Shown here one piece after another: positions 35,142 to 43,904 of a stretch of 64,000 nucleotides of DNA. The DNA comes from Thalassospira sp. MCCC 1A01428 (GTDB lineage Bacteria > Pseudomonadota > Alphaproteobacteria > Rhodospirillales > Thalassospiraceae): NCBI RefSeq assembly GCF_002115825.1, contig NZ_JFJZ01000027.1:1-64000 (forward strand), read 5' to 3'. Each line of letters starts with the position of its first letter. Position 1 is the stretch's first letter. The notes under the pieces were generated by a model. That model worked only from the letters and a program-made list of their open reading frames with translations, was not told where the DNA came from and ran no database searches. Both the position numbers and the translations under genes were made by a program.

Positions 35142-36110
35142 TTAGGGGTTAACTTGCAGGTAAACTGCACCACTTGTCGCCCCGGTTTCCAGATCGGTAT
35201 GTGCCTGTGATGCGTTTTCAAAATCATATGCCTGGGCCAGCGGAAAAGATGACTGGCGTAAAACATCAAACCATGCACTTGCCGCATGATGATATCCTTG
35301 CAGGTCATTGATAAAGGCCAAAACACTGGCACGAGTTAAAAACCGGTTTGTCAACGCGCTGACGTCAAGCAAAGGCATATCACCGCCGATTTGACCAATA
35401 TTGACTGTTGTACCAAATGGTTTGGTTGTGCGGATGGTTTTGCTCAGTGTTTCTCCGCCAATCCCGTCAAAGGCATAATCAACGCCACGACCGTTCGTCA
35501 GGGCGGCAATGGCGGTTTCAAAATCCTGTTCTTTGTAGAATATGGCGTGGTCAAGCCCTTGCTGTTTGGCAAGTTCGGCTTTTTCTGGCGTGCTGAGGGT
35601 GCCAATTGTGGTGGCACCTAATCGTTTTGCCCAATGCACCATTATTTGCCCCAGCCCGCCCGCCGCTGCATGGACAAGAATGCTTTGCCCGGCTTGGACC
35701 TTGCACAGATGAACCAGCAGGAAATAGGCGGTTAGTCCGCGTAGCAATGACCCTGCAATTTGTTGATCGCTTATGTCATCGGGCAGTTTTATCACGCGGT
35801 TGGCGGCAACATTGCGCTGGGCGCTATAGCTGCCCACCGGGAAACCGGCATAGGCGACCCGCTCGCCAATGTTAAAATCGCGCACATCCTTGCCGATGGC
35901 ACAAACCGTTCCCACGGCTTCAACGCCAATGCAGCCGGGCAGGGCGGGCATGGGATACAGACCTTTGCGGAAATAAACATCCACGAAATTAACGCCGATC
36001 AGGCTTTGTTTGATTTGTATTTCGTTGTCCTGTGGAGCAGGTAAATCAATATCGGTGGCGTATAAAACCGATGGTTCTCCGGTCTGGTCCATGTGAATGA
36101 TGTGGGTCAT
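35142..36110 (-). CDS. quinone oxidoreductase (zeta-crystallin type MDR)
   Basis: A 322-residue NADPH-dependent medium-chain reductase without catalytic zinc. The Rossmann motif is VHAAAGGLGQIMVHWAKRLGA (starting about 148), and GCIGVEAVGTV and GERVAYAG match NADPH:quinone reductase (QorA). Its own start follows CAGGAG. It diverges from a LysR gene with a gap of about 100 bases, a usual regulator-target pair. Reduces quinones or alpha,beta-unsaturated carbonyls (family knowledge). Confidence 0.9.
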   Translation of the reverse strand: MTHIIHMDQTGEPSVLYATDIDLPAPQDNEIQIKQSLIGVNFVDVYFRKGLYPMPALPGCIGVEAVGTVCAIGKDVRDFNIGERVAYAGFPVGSYSAQRNVAANRVIKLPDDISDQQIAGSLLRGLTAYFLLVHLCKVQAGQSILVHAAAGGLGQIMVHWAKRLGATTIGTLSTPEKAELAKQQGLDHAIFYKEQDFETAIAALTNGRGVDYAFDGIGGETLSKTIRTTKPFGTTVNIGQIGGDMPLLDVSALTNRFLTRASVLAFINDLQGYHHAASAWFDVLRQSSFPLAQAYDFENASQAHTDLETGATSGAVYLQVNP

Positions 36111-36208
36111 GTTTCTCTCCTGAATGTTGTGACACGCTCAGGATTAAGGGGTATTTCTCTTGGGGGAAATTGCATATATTTGCATAGTAAATGGGTGATA
36201 ATGCGCAA

Positions 36209-37057
36209 ATGAACTGGGAAGATTTTCGTTATTTTCTAACGCTTGCCGATGCGGGCAGTTTTTCCGGCGCGGCACGCACGCTTGGTGTGGATCACAGTAC
36301 GGTTGCCCGGCGCGTGGCGGCGCTTGAAACGGCATTTGGCGTTCGCTTGATCGACCGTTTGCCCAAGGCTGTGATGTTAACGCAGGAAGGTCATGCCCTT
36401 GCCAGGCGAGGCCAGGGCGCACTTGAAGCGATGTTTGCCGTTGAACGGGCGGCAGCAGGGGCGGTTGCCGGTATGTCGGTGCCATTATGTATCAGCGCAC
36501 CGCCATCATTGGCGCGACATGTGATAGCGCCAGGCCTGAACCGGTTTTGTGAAATGCACCCTGATATCGAGGTGATTTTGCAGGGGCAAACACAATCGGC
36601 CGACTTGAACCGTCGCCAGGCTGATATCGCCATAAGGCTGTCGCGGCCGCGAAAATCCAGCGTGATTATCCGCAAGCTGGCCGATATGCCGTTGGGGTTT
36701 TACGGTGCCCGGGATTATACCAAAGCCGAGCCAGACTGGGACTTGATCAGTTGGGACGAAAGCAGCGCAGATATTCCGCAATATCGCTGGCTGGAAGACA
36801 GGTTAGGCGGGCGGCGTGTTGTTTTGCGATCCAATGATATGGATGTACAGGCGTCTGCCGCGCGCTCCGGCCTGGGGGTTGCCTTGTTGCCCTGTTATCT
36901 TGGCGATGCGGATCCTGATTTGAAAAGACTGCAGGAGCGCGAGAGTTTTCCCGCCCGCGAAATCTGGATGCTGGTTCATGCTGATTTGCGCCATGCCCCG
37001 CGGGTGCGAAGCGGGATGGATTTTCTGATTAAAACGATAGGCCGCCTTGGATCGTGA
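36209..37057 (+). CDS. LysR family transcriptional regulator
   Basis: A 282-residue regulator. The winged HTH at about 5-62 has the LysR pattern DFRYFLTLADAGSFSGAARTLGVDHSTVARRVAALE. The rest is the periplasmic-binding-like effector domain with YRWLEDRLGGRR. The ATG at 36209 follows GGGTGA; an ATG at 36191 would add six residues. It probably regulates the divergent quinone oxidoreductase and itself. Confidence 0.9.
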   Translation: MNWEDFRYFLTLADAGSFSGAARTLGVDHSTVARRVAALETAFGVRLIDRLPKAVMLTQEGHALARRGQGALEAMFAVERAAAGAVAGMSVPLCISAPPSLARHVIAPGLNRFCEMHPDIEVILQGQTQSADLNRRQADIAIRLSRPRKSSVIIRKLADMPLGFYGARDYTKAEPDWDLISWDESSADIPQYRWLEDRLGGRRVVLRSNDMDVQASAARSGLGVALLPCYLGDADPDLKRLQERESFPAREIWMLVHADLRHAPRVRSGMDFLIKTIGRLGS

Positions 37058-37261
37058 CGGGTTGAAATCGTTGACAGCAGGGGAGAAGATACTTCAAATT
37101 TTGAAATGTTACATAAACGCGAATATTTTGCGGGGTTTTGCGTATTCCCCCTTGAAATTTATGCACGCTTCTGCAAACCCTAATATCAGAGGCCGTTAAG
37201 GCTATACTTTGGTCTTGGTTGTTTCGTTGCATTTGTTCACGCCCTGGTGTCCTGGCATTTT

Positions 37262-38374
37262 ATGGTCTACCCGCCACGTATGATTGCCGCCGAAATTTAT
37301 CGCGGTTCGTCCTATGGTCCCAAACATCCATTGGGTATTCCACGGGTGTCACTGGTGGTTGACATGGTCCATGCGCTCGGCTGGGTGAATGCGGATAATT
37401 ATGTTGTCGGACCATTGGCCACACCGGCACAATTGGCACGATTTCATGCGCCGGATTATATTGCTGCCGTTATGCAGGCCGAACGGGATCAAAGCCTGCC
37501 CGACGATATGATGGAACGCTACAAGCTGGGGAAAAACGGCAACCCGATATACCCGGAAATTTTCCGGCGTCCGGCAACGTCGGCAGGATCATCGATTTTG
37601 GCGGCAGAGTTTTTGCGTGATGGTGGCATTGTCCATCATCCGGCGGGCGGGACCCACCATGGTCGCGCCGCCGAGGCATCGGGGTTTTGTTATTTTAACG
37701 ATCCGGTGCTGGGCATTCTGGCATTGCTGGATGGCGGGCTGGAGCGGATTTTGTATGTGGATATTGATGCGCATCATGGTGACGGGGTGCAGCTTGCCTT
37801 TACAAATGACGACAGGGTTTTAACAGTTTCGGTTCATCAGCATGATTTATGGCCGCGAACCGGCGCTGTTACCGACATGGCCGGGGGCATGGCGCGCAAT
37901 GTGCCAATACCTGCGGGTATGAATGACGATGAAATGCGTTTTGTGCTGTTTGAGTATTTATTGCCACTGGCGGCAGACTTTGGCCCGCAGGCGGTGGTTT
38001 TACAATGTGGGTGTGATGCGCTGGCAGAAGATCCTCAATCGCGACAAATGCTGGGAAACCAGTCTGTTTGGGAAGTGGTAAGGGAGTTTGCAAAAATAGC
38101 ACCGCGACTGATGGTGTTAGGCGGCGGTGGATACAATCCCTACGGGGTGGCCCGATGTTGGGCCGGGATATGGGCAACTGTGAATAATAATGAAATTCCG
38201 GAAAAATTACCGGAATCGGCAGAAGAAATACTGCGTGACATAAAATGGTCGCATCGTCTTGGCAGACAGCCGGCGGCCAACTTGCTTACAACTCTTGCCG
38301 ATGATTGGCGGGGTGGGGAAATCCGGGCGGAAGTCCGGGGTCATGTGCAGTTTCTTAAAGGGTATGGGGTATGA
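37262..38374 (+). CDS. histone-deacetylase-family (acetoin-utilisation-like) protein
   Basis: A 370-residue zinc amidohydrolase of the HDAC/AcuC/acetylpolyamine amidohydrolase superfamily. PAGGTHHGRAAEASGFCYFNDP (about 126-147) carries the charge-relay HH pair and active-site Gly-Phe; VDIDAHHGDG (about 167-176) supplies Asp and His zinc ligands, and the third Asp is in the later QCGCDAL-type stretch. Substrate could be acetyl-CoA synthetase lysine, polyamine or other acyl-lysine. A GTG five codons earlier is an alternative start. DUF192 gene follows with a 4-base overlap. Confidence 0.86.
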   Translation: MVYPPRMIAAEIYRGSSYGPKHPLGIPRVSLVVDMVHALGWVNADNYVVGPLATPAQLARFHAPDYIAAVMQAERDQSLPDDMMERYKLGKNGNPIYPEIFRRPATSAGSSILAAEFLRDGGIVHHPAGGTHHGRAAEASGFCYFNDPVLGILALLDGGLERILYVDIDAHHGDGVQLAFTNDDRVLTVSVHQHDLWPRTGAVTDMAGGMARNVPIPAGMNDDEMRFVLFEYLLPLAADFGPQAVVLQCGCDALAEDPQSRQMLGNQSVWEVVREFAKIAPRLMVLGGGGYNPYGVARCWAGIWATVNNNEIPEKLPESAEEILRDIKWSHRLGRQPAANLLTTLADDWRGGEIRAEVRGHVQFLKGYGV

Positions 38375-38817
38375 AGTCTTTCGTTCAAACGGTGTTTGTA
38401 TTCTTTTTTGTCAGTGCGGCGGTTATGGCTGGCCTGAATGCAAAAGCCACAGGTTTTGAGCGATCGCGTCTTTTGGTCGACGGACAGGTCTTTAATGTGG
38501 AACTTGCCTTAAGCCCCGATGAACGGGCGCGGGGGTTGATGTTTCGGACCCACATGGAAGACGATAACGGTATGTTGTTCGATTTCGGCCAACCACGCGA
38601 TGTGTCGATGTGGATGAAAAATACGTTTATTTCGCTTGATATGCTGTTTATCGGGCAAGATGGCAAAATTGTTGGTATTGCGCCGCGCACGGTTCCAAAA
38701 TCCGAAGCGATCATTTCGGCACCGCGCCCGGTACGGTTCGTTCTGGAACTAAACGCGGGGCTGGCCGACAAGTTTGATTTCAAGGTTGGCGATACGGTTG
38801 ATGGTTTGCCGCGTTAA
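38371..38817 (+). CDS. DUF192 exported protein
   Basis: A 148-residue periplasmic protein. Signal peptide about 1-24 (FVQTVFVFFFVSAAVMAGLNA). The DUF192 core runs from about 30: LAL SPDERARGLMFRTHMEDDNGMLFDFG, WMKNTFISLDMLFI, and VLELNAGL. Function of the family is not established. Its start codon overlaps the HDAC-like stop (ATGA), so translation is coupled. A linked function is possible but not shown. Confidence 0.88.
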   Translation: MKSFVQTVFVFFFVSAAVMAGLNAKATGFERSRLLVDGQVFNVELALSPDERARGLMFRTHMEDDNGMLFDFGQPRDVSMWMKNTFISLDMLFIGQDGKIVGIAPRTVPKSEAIISAPRPVRFVLELNAGLADKFDFKVGDTVDGLPR

Positions 38818-38989
38818 TAGCGTGTTGGTTTAAAGGGTGGGGCGGCTTTATGCCGGGTTCCGCGATCTGGTTTGCCCTTGCCGGTTTTGTTTGAAACGCC
38901 AAAACGACATGTTGTTGTAAAAAAGGTGATAAAAAGCATTAAACCGGGCTTGCCGCGAACAGATTAAGGTGCTAAATCCCTCCCCGTGT

Positions 38990-39066
38990 CGGGAAGTGGC
39001 GCAGTCTGGTAGCGTACCTGCTTTGGGAGCAGGGGGCCGTGGGTTCGAATCCCGCCTTCCCGACCA
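38990..39066 (+). tRNA. tRNA-Pro (anticodon TGG)
   Basis: 77 bases with complete cloverleaf: acceptor CGGGAAG/CTTCCCG, anticodon stem CCTGC/GCAGG with loop TTTGGGA (anticodon TGG), T-loop TTCGAAT, discriminator A and encoded CCA. TTGCCG (38950) and CTAAAT (38972) upstream, 16 bases apart, are a plausible promoter. Confidence 0.97.
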
Positions 39067-39172
39067 TTTCATCTTGAAACGGGTGATTGCATTTTCAAGT
39101 TGCCCGATTGGGTGTAGACTGAATTTTGTAACGTCGTATTTCAGCCAGTTGACAAGTTAAACGAGGGTGTCG

Positions 39173-39466
39173 ATGAAGGTTCGTGTTTTCAAACCCGCGA
39201 AAAATGCCATGCAGTCCGGCCGCGCCGCGACCAAGCATTGGGTTATGGAATTTGAACCCCGCGCCCAAAAACTTCCGGATCATCTGATGGGCTGGATCGG
39301 GTCAACCGATACCCGTGGTCAGGTTCGGATGGAATTTGATACGCTCGAAGAAGCACAGGCGTTTGCTGCCAAGCATAATCTGATTGCCGAGATCGAACAG
39401 CCGAAAAGCCGCAAAATTCAGCTTAAATCCTATGCCGACAATTTCGCTTTCAAGCGTGTTGTCTGA
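39173..39466 (+). CDS. NADH dehydrogenase accessory subunit, NDUFS4-like (ETC complex I subunit)
   Basis: A 97-residue protein matching the alphaproteobacterial 18-kDa-like accessory subunit of complex I. Family signs are VRVFKPAKNAMQSGRA, KHWVMEFE, LMGWIGSTDT, and the later AQAFAAKHNLIAEIEQP stretch; this subunit is common to alphaproteobacteria and mitochondria and is absent from most other bacteria. ACGAGGG precedes the ATG; the GTG two codons before is not needed. It sits alone between tRNA-Pro and tRNA-Arg with its own terminator. Confidence 0.95.
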   Translation: MKVRVFKPAKNAMQSGRAATKHWVMEFEPRAQKLPDHLMGWIGSTDTRGQVRMEFDTLEEAQAFAAKHNLIAEIEQPKSRKIQLKSYADNFAFKRVV

Positions 39467-39500
39467 TTAATTTGCCGGGTTTGTTTTTCAAGCCGGACCA

Positions 39501-39523
39501 CGGGGCGATTATCGCCCCGTTTT
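39501..39523 (+). terminator. terminator of the complex I subunit gene
   Basis: CGGGGCGAT (39501-39509) pairs with ATCGCCCCG (39511-39519), followed by TTTT (39520-39523). Very short loop. Confidence 0.75.
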
Positions 39524-39595
39524 GCTGTGAAACCGGGTTTGAGATTGCAGTTGCACCTATGTGTGATTTGTAAATTTCCTGTAGTCCCGCTCTAC

Positions 39596-39672
39596 GGTCC
39601 CTTAGCTCAACTGGATAGAGCAACAGACTTCTAATCTGTAGGTTGCAGGTTCAAGTCCTGCAGGGATCGCCA
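39596..39672 (+). tRNA. tRNA-Arg (anticodon TCT)
   Basis: 77 bases with acceptor GGTCCCT/AGGGATC (one G-U pair), anticodon loop CTTCTAA (TCT), T-loop TTCAAGT, discriminator G and encoded CCA. Terminator hairpin directly downstream. Confidence 0.97.
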
Positions 39673-39680
39673 ATAAATTC

Positions 39681-39714
39681 AAAGGCTTGGGAGCTTATGG
39701 TTCCCAAGCCTTTT
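39681..39714 (+). terminator. terminator of tRNA-Arg
   Basis: AAAGGCTTGGGA (39681-39692) pairs with TCCCAAGCCTTT (39702-39713) and ends in a T run. Confidence 0.85.
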
Positions 39715-40100
39715 GTTTTGGGCGCTTGCAAGTGGTGCTGCGATCAGGTTTGATCCGAGAGGGCGGTGATGCGGTGCTTTGTGTATGGTTTTGCCACGGT
39801 CCCCTGCCTTTTGCGCACACGGAATGATTGCATTTGCGCTATGGCATGCAAATTATATTAAAATGCTGCCGGTGCTATTAAAAGTCCAATTGCGCACCCC
39901 AATATGTTTATCTGTGCATTTTATGTCGAAGGTCGGTTGTGTGTGAATGCAATCAGGGTCTTATGGAATGATCGGTTATAAAGGGGTGTTTCCATTGGGC
40001 TGGCGGTTTTGTACCCGGCAACTGTTCGTAAATAATCAAGGTGTCATGTCGGGAAAGCGCGGGGTAGCGCAGTTCAATGACGGTTGTGCGGAGGGGCTCC
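39715..40100. other. intergenic region before the PAS chemoreceptor
   Basis: About 385 bases without a gene or RNA I can identify. Several AT-rich stretches near 39840-39990 may hold the promoter of the chemoreceptor gene. GGAGGGG at 40090-40096 is the ribosome site of that gene. Confidence 0.4.
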
Positions 40101-41669
40101 ATGTTTGGTATCCGATCTGATGCGGATCATATTCTTGACGCGATCAAGCATTCTCAAGGGACGATCGAATTTACAATTGATGGCAAAATTGTTGATGCCA
40201 ACCCGCTGTTCTTAAAGCTTATGGGCTATGACCGAGCCGAGGTGGTTGGCCAGCATCATCGTATTTTCATGGCACCGGAAGATGCCGGTTCAGTAGAATA
40301 TCAGGAGTTCTGGCAGCGACTTAAGGCAGGCGAATCTTTTACCGCGGTCTTTCGCCGGATTGCCCGGGACGGCCATGAGGTCTGGCTGCAGGCTACGTAT
40401 AATGCGGTGCTGGATCGCCGCGGTAATCCCTGCAAGATATTCAAGATCGCGACTGATGTTACCCAGCAAAAACTGCAAAATGCCGATTATGCAGGGCAGG
40501 TTGATGCCATTCGTAAATCCCAGGCTGTGATCGAATTCGCGCTTGATGGCACGATATTGTATGCCAACGACCATTTTTTAGGGGCGATGGGGTATCGCCT
40601 TGACGAGATCAAGGGCAAGCCCCACAAAATCTTTGTGGGGGCAGAGTTTGCGAAAAGCCGGGAATATGAGGAATTCTGGAAACAGCTATCGGCAGGAAAA
40701 TATATGTCTGCCGAGTATCAGCGGTTTGGCAAGGGAAACAGGGAAGTCTGGATTCAGGCATCCTACAATCCAATTTTTGACATGGCAGGGCGACTGTTCA
40801 AGGTTGTGAAATATGCTACCGACATTACAACGCAAAAAATGACGTCGCTTGATGCTGCTGCGCAAATTGCTGCCATTCATAAAGTACAGGCTGTTATCTC
40901 GTTTGATATGAACGGCAAAATTCTGGATGCCAACAAGAAATTTCTTGATCTGATGGGGTACCGGCTAGACGAGATCAAAGGCAAATATCATCAGTTGTTT
41001 GTCGAGAAACACTATGCCCAAAGTAAGGAATATCAGGAATTCTGGGCAACGTTGCGTTCCGGAGATTTTCTGGAATCGAACTACAAACGTATTGCAAAAG
41101 ACGGCAAGGAAGTCTGGATCAACGCAAGTTATAACCCTGTTCTGGACCTGAACGGCAAACCGTTCAAGGTGGTTAAATTTGCTTCCGATATTACCCTTCA
41201 GGTTCATGCTCGCGGCGTTTTGGCAGGATTGGCCGAAAACTCTACGGGAAGTGCCGAGATCGTCGCCAGTTCGTCCGAGGAAATGCTGAGCTCCATTCGC
41301 GAAATTAGCTTAAACATGCAAAGAACCCAAGCTGTCGCTGACGAGATTGTTGCCAGAAGTGATGCCGCAGAACAGGTACGTGTCGATCTTGAACAAACTT
41401 CGGAAGCAATGGAGGGAGTTGTCGGTATTATTCGGGATCTGGCCGATCAGGTTAACCTGTTGGCCTTAAATGCGACAATCGAGGCGGCACGGGCCGGTGA
41501 TGCGGGCAAGGGGTTTGCTGTGGTGGCAGGCGAGGTCAAAAGTCTTGCAACCCAGACGGCCAGGGCAACAGACGAGATCGCAACGCAGATTGATGCCATG
41601 CAAAAGTATTACCCGGCGGGTGACAACCTCGACACAGGATATCGCCAGTTCAGCCAGTTCTGTAAGTGA
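40101..41669 (+). CDS. soluble chemoreceptor with three PAS domains, apparent C-terminal frameshift
   Basis: A 522-residue cytosolic methyl-accepting protein, as read. No membrane helix. Three tandem PAS domains, about 12-130, 134-250 and 256-370, each repeating the pattern GTI/FSIDGKILDAN...FLxLMGYRxDEIxGK and W..ASYNPILD..G.xFKVVKFATDIT; the domains are clearly duplicates. The signalling domain has [32 protein letters not shown]. Normal MCPs would continue about 60 residues after IDAMQ, but here the frame ends soon in unrelated residues. The lost tail is intact in another frame (next entry). GGAGGGG at 40090 supports the start at 40101. Confidence 0.85.
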   Translation: MFGIRSDADHILDAIKHSQGTIEFTIDGKIVDANPLFLKLMGYDRAEVVGQHHRIFMAPEDAGSVEYQEFWQRLKAGESFTAVFRRIARDGHEVWLQATYNAVLDRRGNPCKIFKIATDVTQQKLQNADYAGQVDAIRKSQAVIEFALDGTILYANDHFLGAMGYRLDEIKGKPHKIFVGAEFAKSREYEEFWKQLSAGKYMSAEYQRFGKGNREVWIQASYNPIFDMAGRLFKVVKYATDITTQKMTSLDAAAQIAAIHKVQAVISFDMNGKILDANKKFLDLMGYRLDEIKGKYHQLFVEKHYAQSKEYQEFWATLRSGDFLESNYKRIAKDGKEVWINASYNPVLDLNGKPFKVVKFASDITLQVHARGVLAGLAENSTGSAEIVASSSEEMLSSIREISLNMQRTQAVADEIVARSDAAEQVRVDLEQTSEAMEGVVGIIRDLADQVNLLALNATIEAARAGDAGKGFAVVAGEVKSLATQTARATDEIATQIDAMQKYYPAGDNLDTGYRQFSQFCK

Positions 41670-41799
41670 TTATGTAAATGCCGTTGCTTCGGCGGTTGAG
41701 GAACAAACAGCGGTTACCAAGGACATTTCCCGCAATATCGATATCGTTTTTCAGGGAATTGTCGAACTGACAAATTGTGTGCGCGGAATTACAAAATAA
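41601..41799 (+). pseudogene. out-of-frame C-terminal end of the PAS chemoreceptor
   Basis: A shifted frame from about 41601 continues the MCP helix: [29 protein letters not shown], then a stretch with the usual C-terminal pattern, ending at TAA 41797-41799. Joining at CAAAAGT (41601-41607), with one base less in the A run, restores a full-length receptor. It may be a true mutation or a sequencing error in the four-A run. A weak hairpin (CACACC/GGTGTG at 41832-41851) follows the restored end. Confidence 0.75.
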
Positions 41800-42083
41800 T
41801 CGCTGATATCATAATAGTGCTTTGCCGTTATCACACCGCAATGATGGTGTGTGTTTTGTGCCAATCACAATACTTTGCTGCATCCTTATCAAACAATAAA
41901 TGATCTGCAGGTTTTGCATGGGCTGGAGGGTGTTTTTCCCGCCGTGCGACCGGTGGTTATGCGCGTGTCGCGGGGCCAGCGTTAATTACGGCGAAAGTCT
42001 GGTCAGGGCGCCTGTTTTCGCCGTGATGCCGACATGATCACACGTCACATTGCCTTTGGCTAATGGCGATGGGATGTGCCTTG

Positions 42084-42929
42084 ATGTCGCGAAAAACGGG
42101 ATGGCAGGTGTTATGTTTCGGTGTGTTGCTGATAACAGCGTTGGCGGCAGGGGCCGCTGTTGCCAATAACCGGGTCATGGTGGGAAATGCGGGTAGTGTT
42201 TCGTTGCCTGCAGTGTCACCCGATCAGGTGTTGCGCGGTAATTTTGGCCCGTTTGTACGGTCGTTAAATGATAAAACCTATGGGTATCAACAGGTGGCAG
42301 ATCCCGTTCTGGCACCTGGTAATAAACCGGATGCAAGCACAACTGTGGTTGAACGGTTTGAGGTGCGGCCCGGTGATTGCGGGGGTGAAAACGCCATTGA
42401 TTGTGGCCGTGACCGGGAACGTTCAGAACTAAGCGAGCGCGGCGACCGTAACCCGCAAGGTAGTTCATACTGGTATGGCTGGTCGCTTTATATCCCTGAT
42501 AATTTTGCCAATGTCGCCCCGACAAAGGTGGCACTGGGCCAGTTTCATCAGGAAGGTAGTCATCCGGCGTGGATGTTTGAAATTGATCAGTCCGGTTATC
42601 ACATTGACAATCATGTAACCGGCAGCAAGCCCCGGTATCACACACTGTTCAATGATGATGTTTTGCGGGGGCGTTGGCACGATATTACGGTGTATGCCCA
42701 TTGGACGGAAGGTTCGGACGGTGTTTTGCAGGTATGGGCCGATAATATCCTTAAATTTGATTATCACGGGCCGACCATGACGGCGGATAAGGTTTACTTT
42801 AAGTATGGCCTGTATCGGTCCTTTGTTTCGCGTTATCAAAACGCCAATGAAACCGATAAAGTACCAGCGCAAACGGTTTATTTTAAAAATGTCAAGCGCG
42901 CCAACAGCCGATCAGAACTGTTGCAATAG
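42084..42929 (+). CDS. secreted polysaccharide lyase (heparin-lyase-I-like fold)
   Basis: A 281-residue exported protein. Signal peptide about 1-29 (LCFGVLLITALAAGAAVA). The middle has the jelly-roll lyase signs: RSELSERGD (about 118-126), YWYGWSLYIPDNF, and the late WHDITVYAHWTEGSDGVLQVWADN and VYFKYGLYRS patterns, matching PF14099-type polysaccharide lyases. It would cleave an acidic polysaccharide by beta-elimination; whether alginate, glucuronan or another is unknown. Two upstream in-frame ATGs (42063, 42069) are alternatives; 42084 has GGGA at better distance. Stands alone. Confidence 0.78.
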   Translation: MSRKTGWQVLCFGVLLITALAAGAAVANNRVMVGNAGSVSLPAVSPDQVLRGNFGPFVRSLNDKTYGYQQVADPVLAPGNKPDASTTVVERFEVRPGDCGGENAIDCGRDRERSELSERGDRNPQGSSYWYGWSLYIPDNFANVAPTKVALGQFHQEGSHPAWMFEIDQSGYHIDNHVTGSKPRYHTLFNDDVLRGRWHDITVYAHWTEGSDGVLQVWADNILKFDYHGPTMTADKVYFKYGLYRSFVSRYQNANETDKVPAQTVYFKNVKRANSRSELLQ

Positions 42930-43000
42930 AACGTTTTGTCTCTTTGAGATCATAACCTGATATCGCGAGATGATTTTAAGGTTCAAAATGGTTCTGCAGA

Positions 43001-43720
43001 TTAACGCACGCCAAAATACCGGCCCGGACGATGGTTGATGGCGATGATCAGGTTTAAAACAGTGGCCCCGGCCAGCGACAACAGTACTTTGTCAAACGGC
43101 AATAAAAACAGGGCGCAAACCATAATACTGGCATCAATGCCGAGTTGGAAATAACCGGCACGAATGCCATGATGTTCCTGTAAATACAGGGCCAGAATAT
43201 TAATACCGCCCAATCCCGCGCGATGCCGAAACAGCATTAGCAAACCAACGCCCATTAACCCCCCGCCAATAAGTGCGGCGTAAAGCGGATGCAGCATATC
43301 AACGCTGATCCAAAGGGGTGTCAGGCGGGAGAACGCTGATACCAGGCCAACAGCGATAAAGGTTTTAAGGGTAAATTCCCATCCCATGCGCTTAAAGGCC
43401 AGCCAGTAAAACGGCAGGTTCAAGGCAAAAAAGACAATGCCGAAACCAAGCCCGCTCGCATGATGGATCAAAAGGGCTGCACCCGCCGTGCTGCCGGTAA
43501 TTAAAACGGCCTGCGTATAAAAGGTGATCCCCAGCGAAACAATCAATGTGCCCAGTATAAGGGCAATCGCATCTTCATACAGGCGATGCCCTGGTAAGTT
43601 TGCGGGCTTGTCTGGCGTTGGCGGCGGTGCTGCATCGGTTGTCGCACCTTCTGCCGTGTTTTGATCGGCATTTGCCGGTATCGTCGACAGGTCCGGCTGG
43701 GTTTGCTGAATTTCGGCCAT
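43001..43720 (-). CDS. YitT family membrane protein
   Basis: About 240 residues with a polar, proline-rich N-terminal ~45 residues, then five or six membrane helices from about 50 on. The pattern GSTAGAALLIHHASGLGFGIVFFALNLPFYWLAFKRMG and later GGINILALYLQEHHGIRAGYFQLGID is the DUF161/YitT core. Family function is unknown. Starts at 43720, 43732 and 43783 compete; the first follows a GGTGG. The C-terminal cytoplasmic DUF2179 domain found in many YitT proteins is absent here. Confidence 0.75.
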   Translation of the reverse strand: MAEIQQTQPDLSTIPANADQNTAEGATTDAAPPPTPDKPANLPGHRLYEDAIALILGTLIVSLGITFYTQAVLITGSTAGAALLIHHASGLGFGIVFFALNLPFYWLAFKRMGWEFTLKTFIAVGLVSAFSRLTPLWISVDMLHPLYAALIGGGLMGVGLLMLFRHRAGLGGINILALYLQEHHGIRAGYFQLGIDASIMVCALFLLPFDKVLLSLAGATVLNLIIAINHRPGRYFGVR

Positions 43721-43843
43721 TGCCACCATCATTGATATGTTTGAGGATAGCCGAATGTTACGTATTTCGCAGGTGCGAAACAAGCACGGGCATCAACGGG
43801 TCTTTTATTCGCTGTTTTATGCCTTAAATGGCAGCGTAAACGC

Positions 43844-43870
43844 AAAAGACCGGCCTTTTAAGGGCCGGTC
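43844..43870 (-). terminator. terminator of the aldo/keto reductase gene
   Basis: On the minus strand GACCGGCC pairs with GGCCGGTC across positions 43848-43870, with a TTTT (AAAA at 43844-43847) after it. It lies 35 bases past the reductase stop. Confidence 0.8.
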
Positions 43871-43904
43871 CGGGTGGTTTTGTGCGGCAATTTGCGTGGG
43901 AAAT

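Noticed and set aside
38848-39072. Minus-strand frame over tRNA-Pro
   Set aside because: Common antisense artefact of tRNA genes (RDSNPRPPAP-type peptide).
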